44,141 bases of DNA, from positions 1 through 44,141 of the forward strand of contig JABEUS010000109.1 of assembly GCA_013044285.1 (NCBI GenBank), given 5' to 3'. Of this stretch, positions 8,861 to 17,858 are shown in pieces. How positions within the stretch are numbered: the first letter of the stretch is position 1; the number at the start of each line of letters is the position of its first letter. The stretch comes from Acidimicrobiaceae bacterium (GTDB lineage: Bacteria > Actinomycetota > Acidimicrobiia > Acidimicrobiales > RAAP-2). A model generated the notes under the pieces. It saw nothing but the letters and a program-made list of their open reading frames with translations. It was not told the origin of the DNA and did not search any database. The position numbers were made by a program, and so were the translations under genes.

Positions 8861-9876
8861 GTGACGCCCCACTTCTCGAAGCCCGGGGGCTCACTAAAGA
8901 GTTCCTGGTGAAGCCCCAGGGGAGCACGTTCGCTCGTCGTCGGCCCTTTCGGGCGGTGGAGGACGTCAGTGTCCAGTTGCGAGAGGGACGCGTGACCGCG
9001 GTCGTCGGCGAGAGCGGATCCGGTAAGTCGGTCCTCGCGCGGATGCTCGCTCGAACGGTGAGCCCGAGCGCGGGAGAACTCCTCGTGGGGGGGAAAGTGA
9101 TCGACCCCCACCAGCGTCGCGACTTGACCTACACCGCGACCGTCCAACTCGTTCTCCAAGACCCTTTCGCCTCCATCAATCCGGTGCACCCCATTCGCCA
9201 CGTCCTCGAACGGCCGCTCATCATCCACGGCACGGCCTCTCGTGAGGTCCCCGCTCTTTCGAAGGAGCTCCTCGAAAGGGTCGCCCTCACGCCGGGGGAG
9301 TCGTTCCTCGACCGGTATCCCCACGAACTCTCCGGTGGACAGTTGCAGCGCGTTTCCATCGCTCGAGCCCTGAGCGTGCGCCCGAAGGTGTTGCTGGCCG
9401 ACGAACCCATCTCGATGCTCGACGTCTCCGTGCGCCTGGGCGTTCTTAATCTCCTGCGGGACCTCTGTGACCGAGAGCACCTCGCCATTCTCTACATCAC
9501 CCACGACATCGCGTCGGCGCGCTACATCGCTGACGAGGTCCTCGTCATGTACGCCGGGCAGGTGGTCGAGGTCGCCGAGGGAACTGACGTAGTGGACCAT
9601 CCTCGTCACCCCTACACCCAGCTGCTGGTGTCTTCAGTCCCTGATCCGGGCCACCAGGACCGGGTGCGGATTCAGGCCCCGTCGGCTACGGCCTTCCCGG
9701 AGGAGGGGTGTCGGTTCGCACCCCGCTGTCCGTTGGCCGATGATCGCTGTCGTCGTCAGGTTCCCGAACTGGTAGAGATTGGGACTGGGCACCGCGTTCG
9801 ATGTTGGCGAGTGGAGGAAGCATCGGTCCTCTTCTCGTCCCGGAACTCGCAGAAAGGAGGGGGGGAGATCACGTAG
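8857..9876 (+). CDS. ABC transporter ATPase, Dpp/Opp type (DppF-like)
   Basis: [52 protein letters not shown]. Confidence 0.93.
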   Translation: MSDAPLLEARGLTKEFLVKPQGSTFARRRPFRAVEDVSVQLREGRVTAVVGESGSGKSVLARMLARTVSPSAGELLVGGKVIDPHQRRDLTYTATVQLVLQDPFASINPVHPIRHVLERPLIIHGTASREVPALSKELLERVALTPGESFLDRYPHELSGGQLQRVSIARALSVRPKVLLADEPISMLDVSVRLGVLNLLRDLCDREHLAILYITHDIASARYIADEVLVMYAGQVVEVAEGTDVVDHPRHPYTQLLVSSVPDPGHQDRVRIQAPSATAFPEEGCRFAPRCPLADDRCRRQVPELVEIGTGHRVRCWRVEEASVLFSSRNSQKGGGEIT

Positions 9877-9973
9877 GTCGCGCTCGCGCGACCCGGGAGG
9901 AGTGCCTAGTCGGCTCTCGCTCCCATTTCTGACCCGCACGGTCACAACGACAACGTCGGCGATAGCCGACTAG
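9876..9973 (+). other. Structured intercistronic region with mutually exclusive hairpins upstream of the SBP gene
   Basis: GGTCGCG-CTCG-CGCGACC (9876-9893); CTAGTCGGCT (9906-9915) pairs with AGCCGACTAG (9964-9973); alternative local GTCGGC-GATA-GCCGAC (9955-9970). Confidence 0.65.
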
Positions 9974-9991
9974 ACAACAAAAAGGATAGTT

Positions 9992-11668
9992 ATGTTCAAG
10001 AAAGCAGTGATGCTGGGGACTGCCGTGGCGACTTTGTCGCTCGGCGCGGTCGCCGCAGCCGGGGCGGGAGCCTCAGCGCCACGCATCGCCAACTCCACGG
10101 TTCTCACCGAGGAGAGCAACACCGGTGTCACGTTCACCGACAACTTCAACCCCCTGGACTCGAACTCGGTGGCGACGCAGATGAACATGCGATCGCTGAC
10201 GTACGAACCCCTGTTCGTGTTCGACACGTTGAAGGCCGGAGTGCAGTACCCGTGGCTCGCCACGGCGTACGCGTTCTCCGACGGGGGCAAGATCCTGACC
10301 TTCACCATCCGTAAGGGTGTGATGTGGAGTGATGGGACGCCCTTCACCGCGGCCGACGTGGCGTACACCTTCAACCTGGCGAACAGCGTTCCGGCGACCA
10401 ACGTCAATGGACTGCCCGGGTTGGTGTTCCCGGCGAAGGTCGTGGGCGACACGGTTGTCCTCCACTACGCCTCACCGGAGTACTCCAACATCTACAACAT
10501 TGCCCAGACTCTGATTGTGCCCCAGCACCTCTGGAGCAAGGTCAAGAATCCGGCGACGGCGACCATCACCAACCCCGTGGGAACGGGACCGATGGTGCTG
10601 AAGAGCTACTCGAGCAGCCTCATCAAGTTTGTGGCCAACCCCCACTACTGGAAGGGCAAGGAGTACGTGACGGGCGTGAACGTCCCCAGTTACTCATCGA
10701 ACGCCGCGGCGACTACCGCGTTGGTGAACGGTCAGCTGGACTGGGCGGGCAACGACATCGCGAACATCAACGCGGTGTACGTCTCGAAGAACCGGGCCAC
10801 TAACCACTACTACTTCGCTCCGGGTAACACGGCGTCGTTGATCTTCAACACGACCTACGGCCAGTTGAAGTACGCAGTGGTCCGCCAGGCCATCTCGATG
10901 GCGATTAACCGCAACATTCTCGCTCGAGACGGCGAGAGCGGTTACTCGAAGCCGGTGACCTCGTCCAGTGGTTTGCTCCCGAGCCAGACGGCATTCATGC
11001 CGAACGGATACGCGAACAACATCAACCCGGCGGGTGTCGGCGCGGCGAAGGTGGGGGCGTTCCTCACGAGCCACGGGTACAAGTTGGACTCGAACGGCTA
11101 CTACGCGCTCGGGGGCAACTCCGCGAACGAGATTGCCTTCAACGTTGAGGACCCGACGGCTTACTCGGACTACTACGCCGACGACGCACTCATCTCCAAC
11201 ACCCTGAAGGCCGACCACATCAACGCTTCCGTTGATGGTGTCGCCGCCAGCCAGTGGTACACCGACCTCTCGAAGGGATCCTTCCAGAGTGTCGTGCACT
11301 GGGGTAACGGTGGAGTGAGTCCGTTGACGCAGTACCAGGGTTGGTTGGACTACTCCGGCAACCACGCCGGTACGTCGTCGACCTCGGGTGACTACGGGCT
11401 CTTCAAGAGCAACGTGGCGGAGAGCCTCATCGGTAGCTTGCAGCGGACCAACCCGAGTAACACGGCGGCCGTGAAGGGCGCCGTGACGGGTCTGGCCAAG
11501 ATTATGACGACCCAGGTTCCCGTGGCCCCGCTGTTCTACGGCCCGGACTGGAACGTCTTTTCGAGCAAGCGCTTCAACGGTTTTGTCACGGCGTCTAACC
11601 CGTACTCGATGCCGAGTCCGAACGACCCGTACTTGCCGCTCATCCTGTCCCACCTGACCAAGGCCTAA
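9992..11668 (+). CDS. Family 5 (Dpp/Opp-type) extracellular solute-binding protein
   Basis: Sec-type signal peptide; TFTIRKGVMWSDGTPFTAADVAYTFNL typical of SBP_bac_5; follows four ABC genes. Confidence 0.9.
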   Translation: MFKKAVMLGTAVATLSLGAVAAAGAGASAPRIANSTVLTEESNTGVTFTDNFNPLDSNSVATQMNMRSLTYEPLFVFDTLKAGVQYPWLATAYAFSDGGKILTFTIRKGVMWSDGTPFTAADVAYTFNLANSVPATNVNGLPGLVFPAKVVGDTVVLHYASPEYSNIYNIAQTLIVPQHLWSKVKNPATATITNPVGTGPMVLKSYSSSLIKFVANPHYWKGKEYVTGVNVPSYSSNAAATTALVNGQLDWAGNDIANINAVYVSKNRATNHYYFAPGNTASLIFNTTYGQLKYAVVRQAISMAINRNILARDGESGYSKPVTSSSGLLPSQTAFMPNGYANNINPAGVGAAKVGAFLTSHGYKLDSNGYYALGGNSANEIAFNVEDPTAYSDYYADDALISNTLKADHINASVDGVAASQWYTDLSKGSFQSVVHWGNGGVSPLTQYQGWLDYSGNHAGTSSTSGDYGLFKSNVAESLIGSLQRTNPSNTAAVKGAVTGLAKIMTTQVPVAPLFYGPDWNVFSSKRFNGFVTASNPYSMPSPNDPYLPLILSHLTKA

Positions 11669-11691
11669 GGCCCGGTCGGTTCACGGCAGCC

Positions 11692-11736
11692 TCGTCCCGC
11701 ACCCCCGTTTTCTTCCCCGTCGGGGGTGCGGGACGA
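11692..11736 (+). terminator. Strong 16-bp stem-loop after the SBP gene (attenuating terminator or 3' stabiliser)
   Basis: TCGTCCCGCACCCCCG ... CGGGGGTGCGGGACGA perfect inverted repeat, 13-nt loop, no downstream T-tract. Confidence 0.6.
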
Positions 11737-11768
11737 ACCGCCATCGCATTACGAACGAAAGATCTCTC

Positions 11769-13193
11769 ATGAACTCCGACTCTCTTGACTCCGCGGGAGG
11801 TTTCCCCACGGACTTTCTCTGGGGTACCGCGACGGCGGCCTACCAGATTGAGGGTGTAGGTGAACCCGGCGGTCGCGGAACCTCTATCTGGGATACGTTC
11901 TCACGTACCGGAGGTGTCCTCAACCACGACAACGGCGACGTGGCGTGCGATCACTTCCACCGCCTCGACGAAGACCTCGACCTGCTCCAACAACTTGGCG
12001 TCAGCGCCTACCGATTCTCCCTGTCCTGGGCCCGCATCCAACCCGACGGGGAGGGGCCCTTGAACGTCGCCGGCCTCGACTTCTACCGTCGGGTGGTCGC
12101 CGGACTACGCGATCGCAACATCACCCCACTCGCCACCCTCTACCACTGGGATCTGCCACAGAATCTCGAGGACCGGGGTGGCTGGAGTTCTCGAGAGGTC
12201 GCCCAGCGTTACGCCGACTACGTCGAACTCGTCGCCGCACCACTCGTGAGCGAGGGTGTTGACAAGTGGATCACGATTAACGAGCCCTGGTGCGTGTCCT
12301 GGCTCGGCTACGGGTCGGGAGCACACGCTCCCGGGCACCACGACGTCGGGCGAGCCGTGGCGGCGAACCACCACGTTCTCCTCGCGCACGGACTGGGCGT
12401 GGACGTTCTTCGCGCCGCCGGGGCGCCCGAAGTGGGGATCACGCTGAACTTGAGCGTATTTACTCCCGCCACTGACGATCCTCTCGACGTGGCCGCCGCC
12501 GCGCGAGCCCGCGGGAACCTGAATGGTCTCTTCCTCGATCCCGTTCTTCGGGGTTCCTATCCCGAGCACATGGTGGATCACTACGCCGGGCGTTCGCCCG
12601 GCTTTAAAGTGGTCCAGGACGGAGATCTCGGGATTATCTCTCGCCCGCTCGACTTCCTCGGCGTTAACTACTACTCAGCCGGCGTAATCTGTGACCCGAC
12701 TCGGGTCGCCGAGGTGCGAGCGCTCGGCTTCAACGCCGGACCACCGTCAACGAATGCGTTCGACGTGGACCTCGCCGCCGTCTCCGTGGGCGCTCCGAGT
12801 GACCAGCTCACGTTGATGGGGTGGCCCGTGCAGCCGGTCGGGCTCACCGATCTCCTCGTGAGCTTGCGCGACGACTACACCGACTTGCCCATTCTCATCA
12901 CGGAGAACGGCGCGGCCTACGCCGACTACGTCGATCCGTCGGGTCGGGTCCACGACTCCGAACGAGTGGCCTACATTGACCAGCACCTGATCGCCGTTCG
13001 TGACGCGATCGCGAAGGGTGTCAACGTCAAGGGCTACTTCTTATGGAGTCTTCTCGACAACTTCGAGTGGGCACTCGGCTACTCCCGACGCTTCGGCATC
13101 GTGTGGGTGGACTACCCGAGCGGGCAGCGAATCCCGAAGGACTCCTACTACCGCTACCGCGACGTCATCGAGTCGCGCGGGGCGATTCTCTAG
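11769..13193 (+). CDS. GH1 family beta-glucosidase
   Basis: FLWGTATAAYQIEG, acid/base TINEPW, nucleophile ITENGAA, YFLWSLLDNFEWALGYSRRFGIVWVDY. Confidence 0.95.
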   Translation: MNSDSLDSAGGFPTDFLWGTATAAYQIEGVGEPGGRGTSIWDTFSRTGGVLNHDNGDVACDHFHRLDEDLDLLQQLGVSAYRFSLSWARIQPDGEGPLNVAGLDFYRRVVAGLRDRNITPLATLYHWDLPQNLEDRGGWSSREVAQRYADYVELVAAPLVSEGVDKWITINEPWCVSWLGYGSGAHAPGHHDVGRAVAANHHVLLAHGLGVDVLRAAGAPEVGITLNLSVFTPATDDPLDVAAAARARGNLNGLFLDPVLRGSYPEHMVDHYAGRSPGFKVVQDGDLGIISRPLDFLGVNYYSAGVICDPTRVAEVRALGFNAGPPSTNAFDVDLAAVSVGAPSDQLTLMGWPVQPVGLTDLLVSLRDDYTDLPILITENGAAYADYVDPSGRVHDSERVAYIDQHLIAVRDAIAKGVNVKGYFLWSLLDNFEWALGYSRRFGIVWVDYPSGQRIPKDSYYRYRDVIESRGAIL

Positions 13194-13202
13194 GTTCTCG
13201 AC

Positions 13203-13252
13203 GACCCGTCTCGTCCCCGTGCCCCTTCGGGGGAGCGGGGACGAGACGGGTC
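13203..13252. terminator. Bidirectional terminator hairpin between convergent GH1 and ahcY genes
   Basis: GACCCGTCTCGTCCCCG ... CGGGGACGAGACGGGTC 17-bp perfect stem with an inner CCCC-TTC-GGGG pairing. Confidence 0.75.
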
Positions 13253-13259
13253 GGACGAA

Positions 13260-14699
13260 CTAGTAGCGGTAGGTGTCGGGCTTGTAGGGCCCCTCAACCG
13301 CCACTCCGATGTACTCCGCCTGGAACTTCGAGAGTTCGGTCAACTTCACTCCGAGGGCGTCGAGGTGGAGTCGCGCCACCTTCTCGTCGAGGGCCTTCGG
13401 GAGCACGTACACCTTGTTCTCGTACTCGCCGTGGCGGGTGACGAGCTCAATCTGGGCCATGGTCTGGTTCGTGAAGGAGTTGGACATCACGAAGCTGGGG
13501 TGGCCGGTCGCGTTGCCCAAGTTGAGGAGGCGACCCTCGGAGAGCACGATGATGGTGCGTCCGGAGGGAAAGATCCACTTGTCCACCTGGGGCTTGATGG
13601 TCTCGCGGCGAACGCCGGGAAGACTTGCCAAGCCGGCCATGTCGATCTCGTTGTCGAAGTGACCAATGTTGCCGAGAATCGCCTGGTGCTTCATTTGGGT
13701 CATGTGATCGACCGTCACGACGTCCCGATTACCGGTGGCCGTGATGATGATGTCGGCGAATCCGATGATCTCTTCGAGAGTGGTGACCTGGTATCCATCC
13801 ATGGCCGCCTGCAGAGCGCAGATGGGGTCAATCTCGGTCACGACCACCCGGGCCCCTTGCCCGCGAAGGGACTCCGCGCAGCCCTTACCCACGTCACCGT
13901 AGCCACACACCACGGCGACCTTGCCGCCGATGAGCGTGTCGGTCGCACGATTGATTCCGTCAATGAGCGAGTGGCGACACCCGTACTTGTTGTCGAACTT
14001 CGACTTAGTGACCGAGTCGTTCACGTTGATAGCGGGGAACAGGAGGGTGCCGTCGCGCTCCATCTCGTAGAGCCGGTGGACGCCGGTCGTCGTCTCTTCG
14101 GAGACCCCCACGATGCCTTCGGCGAGGGGGGCGAAGAAGATCTCTCCGGACGAGACCATCCGCTCGAGCAGGTTCAAGATGACGCGGTACTCCTCGGAGT
14201 CGCTCTGGTCGGGGGCGGGAACGAAACCGGCGCGCTCGAACTCGAGGCCCTTATGCACGAGGAGGGTCGCGTCCCCTCCGTCATCCAGAATGGTGGTGGG
14301 ACCGGCCGCGTTCGGCCAGCGCAGAATCTGCTCGGTGCACCACCAGTACTCTTCGAGACTCTCGCCCTTCCAGGCGAAGACCGGGACTCCTCGGGGGTCC
14401 TCGGGGGTCCCCTCCGGACCTACGACGACCGCGGCGGCGGCGTGGTCCTGAGTCGAGAAGATGTTGCAACTCGCCCAGCGCACGTCAGCTCCGAGAGCCA
14501 CGAGGGTCTCGATGAGTACCGCGGTCTGCACGGTCATGTGGAGCGAACCCGCGATGCGGGCGCCCTTCAGTGGTTGGCTTTCGCCGAACTCGGCGCGCAT
14601 CGCCATGAGACCGGGCATTTCGTGCTCGGCGAGGATTATTTCGGCGCGTCCGAAGGACGCGAGCGAGAGGTCGGCGACTCGAAAGTCGAAGTGGGCCAT
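13260..14699 (-). CDS. ahcY: Adenosylhomocysteinase
   Basis: Full-length 479-aa SAH hydrolase; [51 protein letters not shown]-terminal YKPDTYRY. Confidence 0.97.
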   Translation of the reverse strand: MAHFDFRVADLSLASFGRAEIILAEHEMPGLMAMRAEFGESQPLKGARIAGSLHMTVQTAVLIETLVALGADVRWASCNIFSTQDHAAAAVVVGPEGTPEDPRGVPVFAWKGESLEEYWWCTEQILRWPNAAGPTTILDDGGDATLLVHKGLEFERAGFVPAPDQSDSEEYRVILNLLERMVSSGEIFFAPLAEGIVGVSEETTTGVHRLYEMERDGTLLFPAINVNDSVTKSKFDNKYGCRHSLIDGINRATDTLIGGKVAVVCGYGDVGKGCAESLRGQGARVVVTEIDPICALQAAMDGYQVTTLEEIIGFADIIITATGNRDVVTVDHMTQMKHQAILGNIGHFDNEIDMAGLASLPGVRRETIKPQVDKWIFPSGRTIIVLSEGRLLNLGNATGHPSFVMSNSFTNQTMAQIELVTRHGEYENKVYVLPKALDEKVARLHLDALGVKLTELSKFQAEYIGVAVEGPYKPDTYRY

Positions 14700-14752
14700 G
14701 AGGACTCCTTCACGGGGACGTGGGATAGCGACACGGCGCCGACCTCTGTCGT

Positions 14753-14778
14753 AAAAACGCCTCCCCGTAGGTTAGGCG
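14753..14778 (-). terminator. Intrinsic terminator downstream of the MFS gene
   Basis: On minus strand: CGCCTAACCTACGGGGAGGCG followed by TTTTT, starting 17 nt after the MFS stop. Confidence 0.55.
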
Positions 14779-14794
14779 CTACCTGCGGTGAGCG

Positions 14795-15952
14795 TCACGA
14801 ACGCGGCGCGGTGGCGCGCGCCAGCACACTCGCCACGAAGACGAGGGCGGCGGTGAGGTAGAGCATGTGGAGAAGTCCGACGCCTTGAGCGAGGAATCCG
14901 AGCAGGGGTGGACCAACGAGGGAGGCTCCGTACCCGGCGGTGGCGACGAAGGGGACAGAGCGTGCGGCGTGGGAACTCTCGCCGGCGGCGGAGAGAAAGA
15001 GGGGGAACGCCAGAGCGATGCCGAGTCCCCATAGAGCGGCCCCGAGGTCGGCCCCGAGGGTCGAGTGGGAGGCGGCAATAAGAACGATGCCGAGCCCTCC
15101 GAAAACTCCGAGAGTTCGTATGACCCGGACTCGACCGAATCGATTGACCAGTCGCGTGCCGGTAATTCGCGTGAGGACCATCGTCACCGTCAAACAGGCG
15201 TAGGCGATGCCCCCGGCCGCGTGAGAGGCGTGATCGCCCTGCACGACCGCCAGGGTCAGCCAGTCGTTCGAGGCCCCCTCCGCGAGAGAGAATCCGAGGA
15301 GCCCGAGCCCGAGCATCACGATGGTGGGGTCGTGCCAGGGTCGAAAGGTGTCAGCCTCGGACGACTCGTCGTGGGTCTGGCGACGCCCGGTCTCGTTGGG
15401 TATGCGGTGGCGCAAAAGTACCGGGACGACGCCGACGACCACGGCGAGGATGACGGTCTGAGCGACGAGGGAAAAGTGACGAGAGATGGCGAGAGTGGCC
15501 AGACCCACCGCGGCGAACGTGCCGATGGAGTAGCCCGCGTGGAGGCCCGGCATGACGGAGCGTCCCAACTTTTCTTCGAGGACAGTCCCGTCCAAGTTGA
15601 GTGCGACGTCAGCACCGGCGATGAAGAATCCGGAGAGGATATAACTCACGAAGAGGCCGAACGCGAGGTGGCGCGCGAGGGAGGCGGCGGCGATCAGACC
15701 GGAGCTCGACGCCAGCGCGAAGCCGGACACGATGAGTCGACGAGTCCCCCACCGTTCGATCAGGCGCGAAGAGAACGCGAGAGAGACCAGCGCTCCGAGA
15801 GATCCCCCAATCAGCACCAGGCCGAGAGCCCCGGTGTTGACGTGAATGGTTTGACGTACTTCGGGCATGCGCGTGAAGAGGGCCGCTCCCGGTAAACCTT
15901 CGAGCAAGAAGAGGAGGCGCACCGCTCGCAACCAGGAGGTGGTCGAACTCAC
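14795..15952 (-). CDS. MFS transporter
   Basis: Multiple hydrophobic segments, MFS-like RLIERWGTRRLI loop; likely GTG start at 15952 preceded by AAGGA. Confidence 0.75.
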   Translation of the reverse strand: MSSTTSWLRAVRLLFLLEGLPGAALFTRMPEVRQTIHVNTGALGLVLIGGSLGALVSLAFSSRLIERWGTRRLIVSGFALASSSGLIAAASLARHLAFGLFVSYILSGFFIAGADVALNLDGTVLEEKLGRSVMPGLHAGYSIGTFAAVGLATLAISRHFSLVAQTVILAVVVGVVPVLLRHRIPNETGRRQTHDESSEADTFRPWHDPTIVMLGLGLLGFSLAEGASNDWLTLAVVQGDHASHAAGGIAYACLTVTMVLTRITGTRLVNRFGRVRVIRTLGVFGGLGIVLIAASHSTLGADLGAALWGLGIALAFPLFLSAAGESSHAARSVPFVATAGYGASLVGPPLLGFLAQGVGLLHMLYLTAALVFVASVLARATAPRS

Positions 15953-15984
15953 GACGAATCCTTCGAGGGAGGTGGGGTGAAAAT

Positions 15985-15996
15985 GGAACCGGTTAC
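15985..15996. promoter_or_regulatory. Isolated LacI-type operator copy upstream of the MFS gene
   Basis: GGAACCGGTTAC, 11/12 identical to GTAACCGGTTAC found before lacI; 33 bp upstream of the MFS start. Confidence 0.6.
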
Positions 15997-16040
15997 AGAG
16001 AGCGGGTGGCGAACAGTGAGAAGGTGTGGCCCCATCGGAA

Positions 16041-17117
16041 CTAGGCGTTGACCCGGAACTCGACCACGTCGCCGTCACGCATCACGTAGTCCTTGCCCTC
16101 GATGCGGGCTCGTCCGGCCGCGCGGGCCGCCGGTATTGACCCGGCGACCACGAGATCGTCGAAGGCGACGACCTCCGCCTTGATGAAGTGTTTCTGAAAG
16201 TCCGAGTGAATCTCTCCGGCCGCCTCCGGCGCGGTCGCCCCCTGGCGAATGGTCCAGGCGCGAGCCTCTTTGGGTCCGGCGGTGAGGTAGGTCTGGAGAC
16301 CGAGAGTGGTGAAGCCCACTCGGGAGAGTTGGGCCAGCCCGGACTCGGACTGGCCGTAGCTCGCGAGGAGTTCAGTGGCGTCGTCAGTCTCGAGTCCGGC
16401 CAGTTCGGCCTCGATCTTCGCGCACAACACCACGACGGGTGCCGGAGCGACCGAGGCGACCAGGCGAGTACGGACCGCCTCGTCGACGAGGCTGTCCTCG
16501 TCGACGTTGAACACGTAGATAAAGGGTTTCGCCGTCAATAACTGGAGTTCGGCGATGGCCTCGAGATCCACCTCCGCCGACCGCGACGCCAACTGACCCT
16601 GGTTCAGCGCCTCGCGGGCACGCTTCGCCGCTTCGAGCGCTCCGCGCACGTCGGGCGCGCGCCGTGACTCCCTCTCCAGGCGGACGATCGCCTTGTCGAG
16701 GGTCTGGAGATCGGCGAGAATCAACTCCGTTTCAATGGTCTCGATGTCGCCCCGTGGATCGATTCGACCCTCCACGTGGATGACGTCGCCGTCGGCGAAG
16801 ACTCGAACCACTTCACAGATAGCGTTCGCTTCACGGATCGCGGCGAGAAACTGGTTGCCCAGTCCTTCGCCCTCGCTGGCTCCTCGCACGATGCCCGCAA
16901 TATCGACGAAGGTGACGCTCGCCGGCACGATCTTTTCGGAGTGAAAGATGTCGGCCAACTGGTGAAGGCGGGGGTCGGGGACCGCCACCACCCCGACGTT
17001 GGGTTCAATGGTGGCGAAGGGGTAGTTCGCCGCGAGGACGTCGTTGTTAGTGAGCGCGTTAAAGAGAGTGGACTTACCAACATTCGGCAGTCCAACGATT
17101 CCAATCGAAAGGGCCAT
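16041..17117 (-). CDS. ychF: Redox-regulated ribosome-binding ATPase YchF/OLA1
   Basis: [49 protein letters not shown]-terminal TGS-like domain. Confidence 0.97.
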   Translation of the reverse strand: MALSIGIVGLPNVGKSTLFNALTNNDVLAANYPFATIEPNVGVVAVPDPRLHQLADIFHSEKIVPASVTFVDIAGIVRGASEGEGLGNQFLAAIREANAICEVVRVFADGDVIHVEGRIDPRGDIETIETELILADLQTLDKAIVRLERESRRAPDVRGALEAAKRAREALNQGQLASRSAEVDLEAIAELQLLTAKPFIYVFNVDEDSLVDEAVRTRLVASVAPAPVVVLCAKIEAELAGLETDDATELLASYGQSESGLAQLSRVGFTTLGLQTYLTAGPKEARAWTIRQGATAPEAAGEIHSDFQKHFIKAEVVAFDDLVVAGSIPAARAAGRARIEGKDYVMRDGDVVEFRVNA

Positions 17118-17121
17118 GACA

Positions 17122-17170
17122 GCCCACGAGGCTAGCCCACCCCGGGGAGACGGGGGCCAGCCTCGTGGGC
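17122..17170 (-). terminator. Hairpin between the ABC exporter ATPase gene and ychF
   Basis: GCCCACGAGGCT ... AGCCTCGTGGGC stem extended by GCCC/GGGC pairing. Confidence 0.6.
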
Positions 17171-17183
17171 GAGCTGAGTATTC

Positions 17184-17858
17184 TCAGCTGATTTCGACGA
17201 GGACGCCGTCCTCGATCTCGAAGCGTCGGTCGGCCTGCTGGGCCACTTTGTCGTCGTGAGTGACCACGAGAACGGTGGTGCCCCTGGTCGCGGCCGCCTG
17301 GCGTAACAGGGTGACAATCTTCTGGCCGGTCGAACGGTCGAGTGATCCGGTGGGTTCGTCGGCCAAGATGAGCTTCGGGTTGGCGGCGAACGCGCGGGCG
17401 ATGGCGACTCGCTGTTGTTCTCCCCCCGACAGTTTCGCCGGGCGCCGATCGGCCTTGTGGTCGTTTAACCCCACCATGTCGAGCATCTCGCGGGCCCGGG
17501 ACTCGCGGGAGTCCTTGGGCCAGTTGGCGAACTCGAGGGCGAGTTGCACGTTCTCGAGGGCCGTCAGGTTGGGAATCAGGTTGAAGGACTGGAAGACGAA
17601 GCCCACGTCACTCGCCCGGTACTTGGTTCGTCCGGCGGCGTCGAGGCGGGCGAGTTGGGTTCCGTCGATCTCGATGGAGCCCGAGTCCGGGGCGTCGAGG
17701 AGACCGAGGAGGGACAAGAGGGTCGACTTACCCGAGCCCGACGCGCCCACGATGGCGACGACCTCCCCGTTGTCGGCTCGAAAACTGACGTCGCGTACGG
17801 CGTGGACCTCACCGCCCCCGCTGGAGAAGGACTTGTTCAAATTAGTGACGGACAGCAT
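17184..17858 (-). CDS. ABC transporter ATPase, MacB/LolD type
   Basis: [50 protein letters not shown]. Confidence 0.93.
   Translation of the reverse strand: MLSVTNLNKSFSSGGGEVHAVRDVSFRADNGEVVAIVGASGSGKSTLLSLLGLLDAPDSGSIEIDGTQLARLDAAGRTKYRASDVGFVFQSFNLIPNLTALENVQLALEFANWPKDSRESRAREMLDMVGLNDHKADRRPAKLSGGEQQRVAIARAFAANPKLILADEPTGSLDRSTGQKIVTLLRQAAATRGTTVLVVTHDDKVAQQADRRFEIEDGVLVEIS

Noticed and set aside
14700-14794. SAH or SAM riboswitch upstream of ahcY
   Set aside because: I could not match conserved riboswitch cores; the structure present is better explained as an intrinsic terminator for the MFS gene.
13365-14861. 498-aa plus-strand ORF
   Set aside because: Lies antisense to ahcY, whose protein is unmistakable; the translation shows no recognisable domain.
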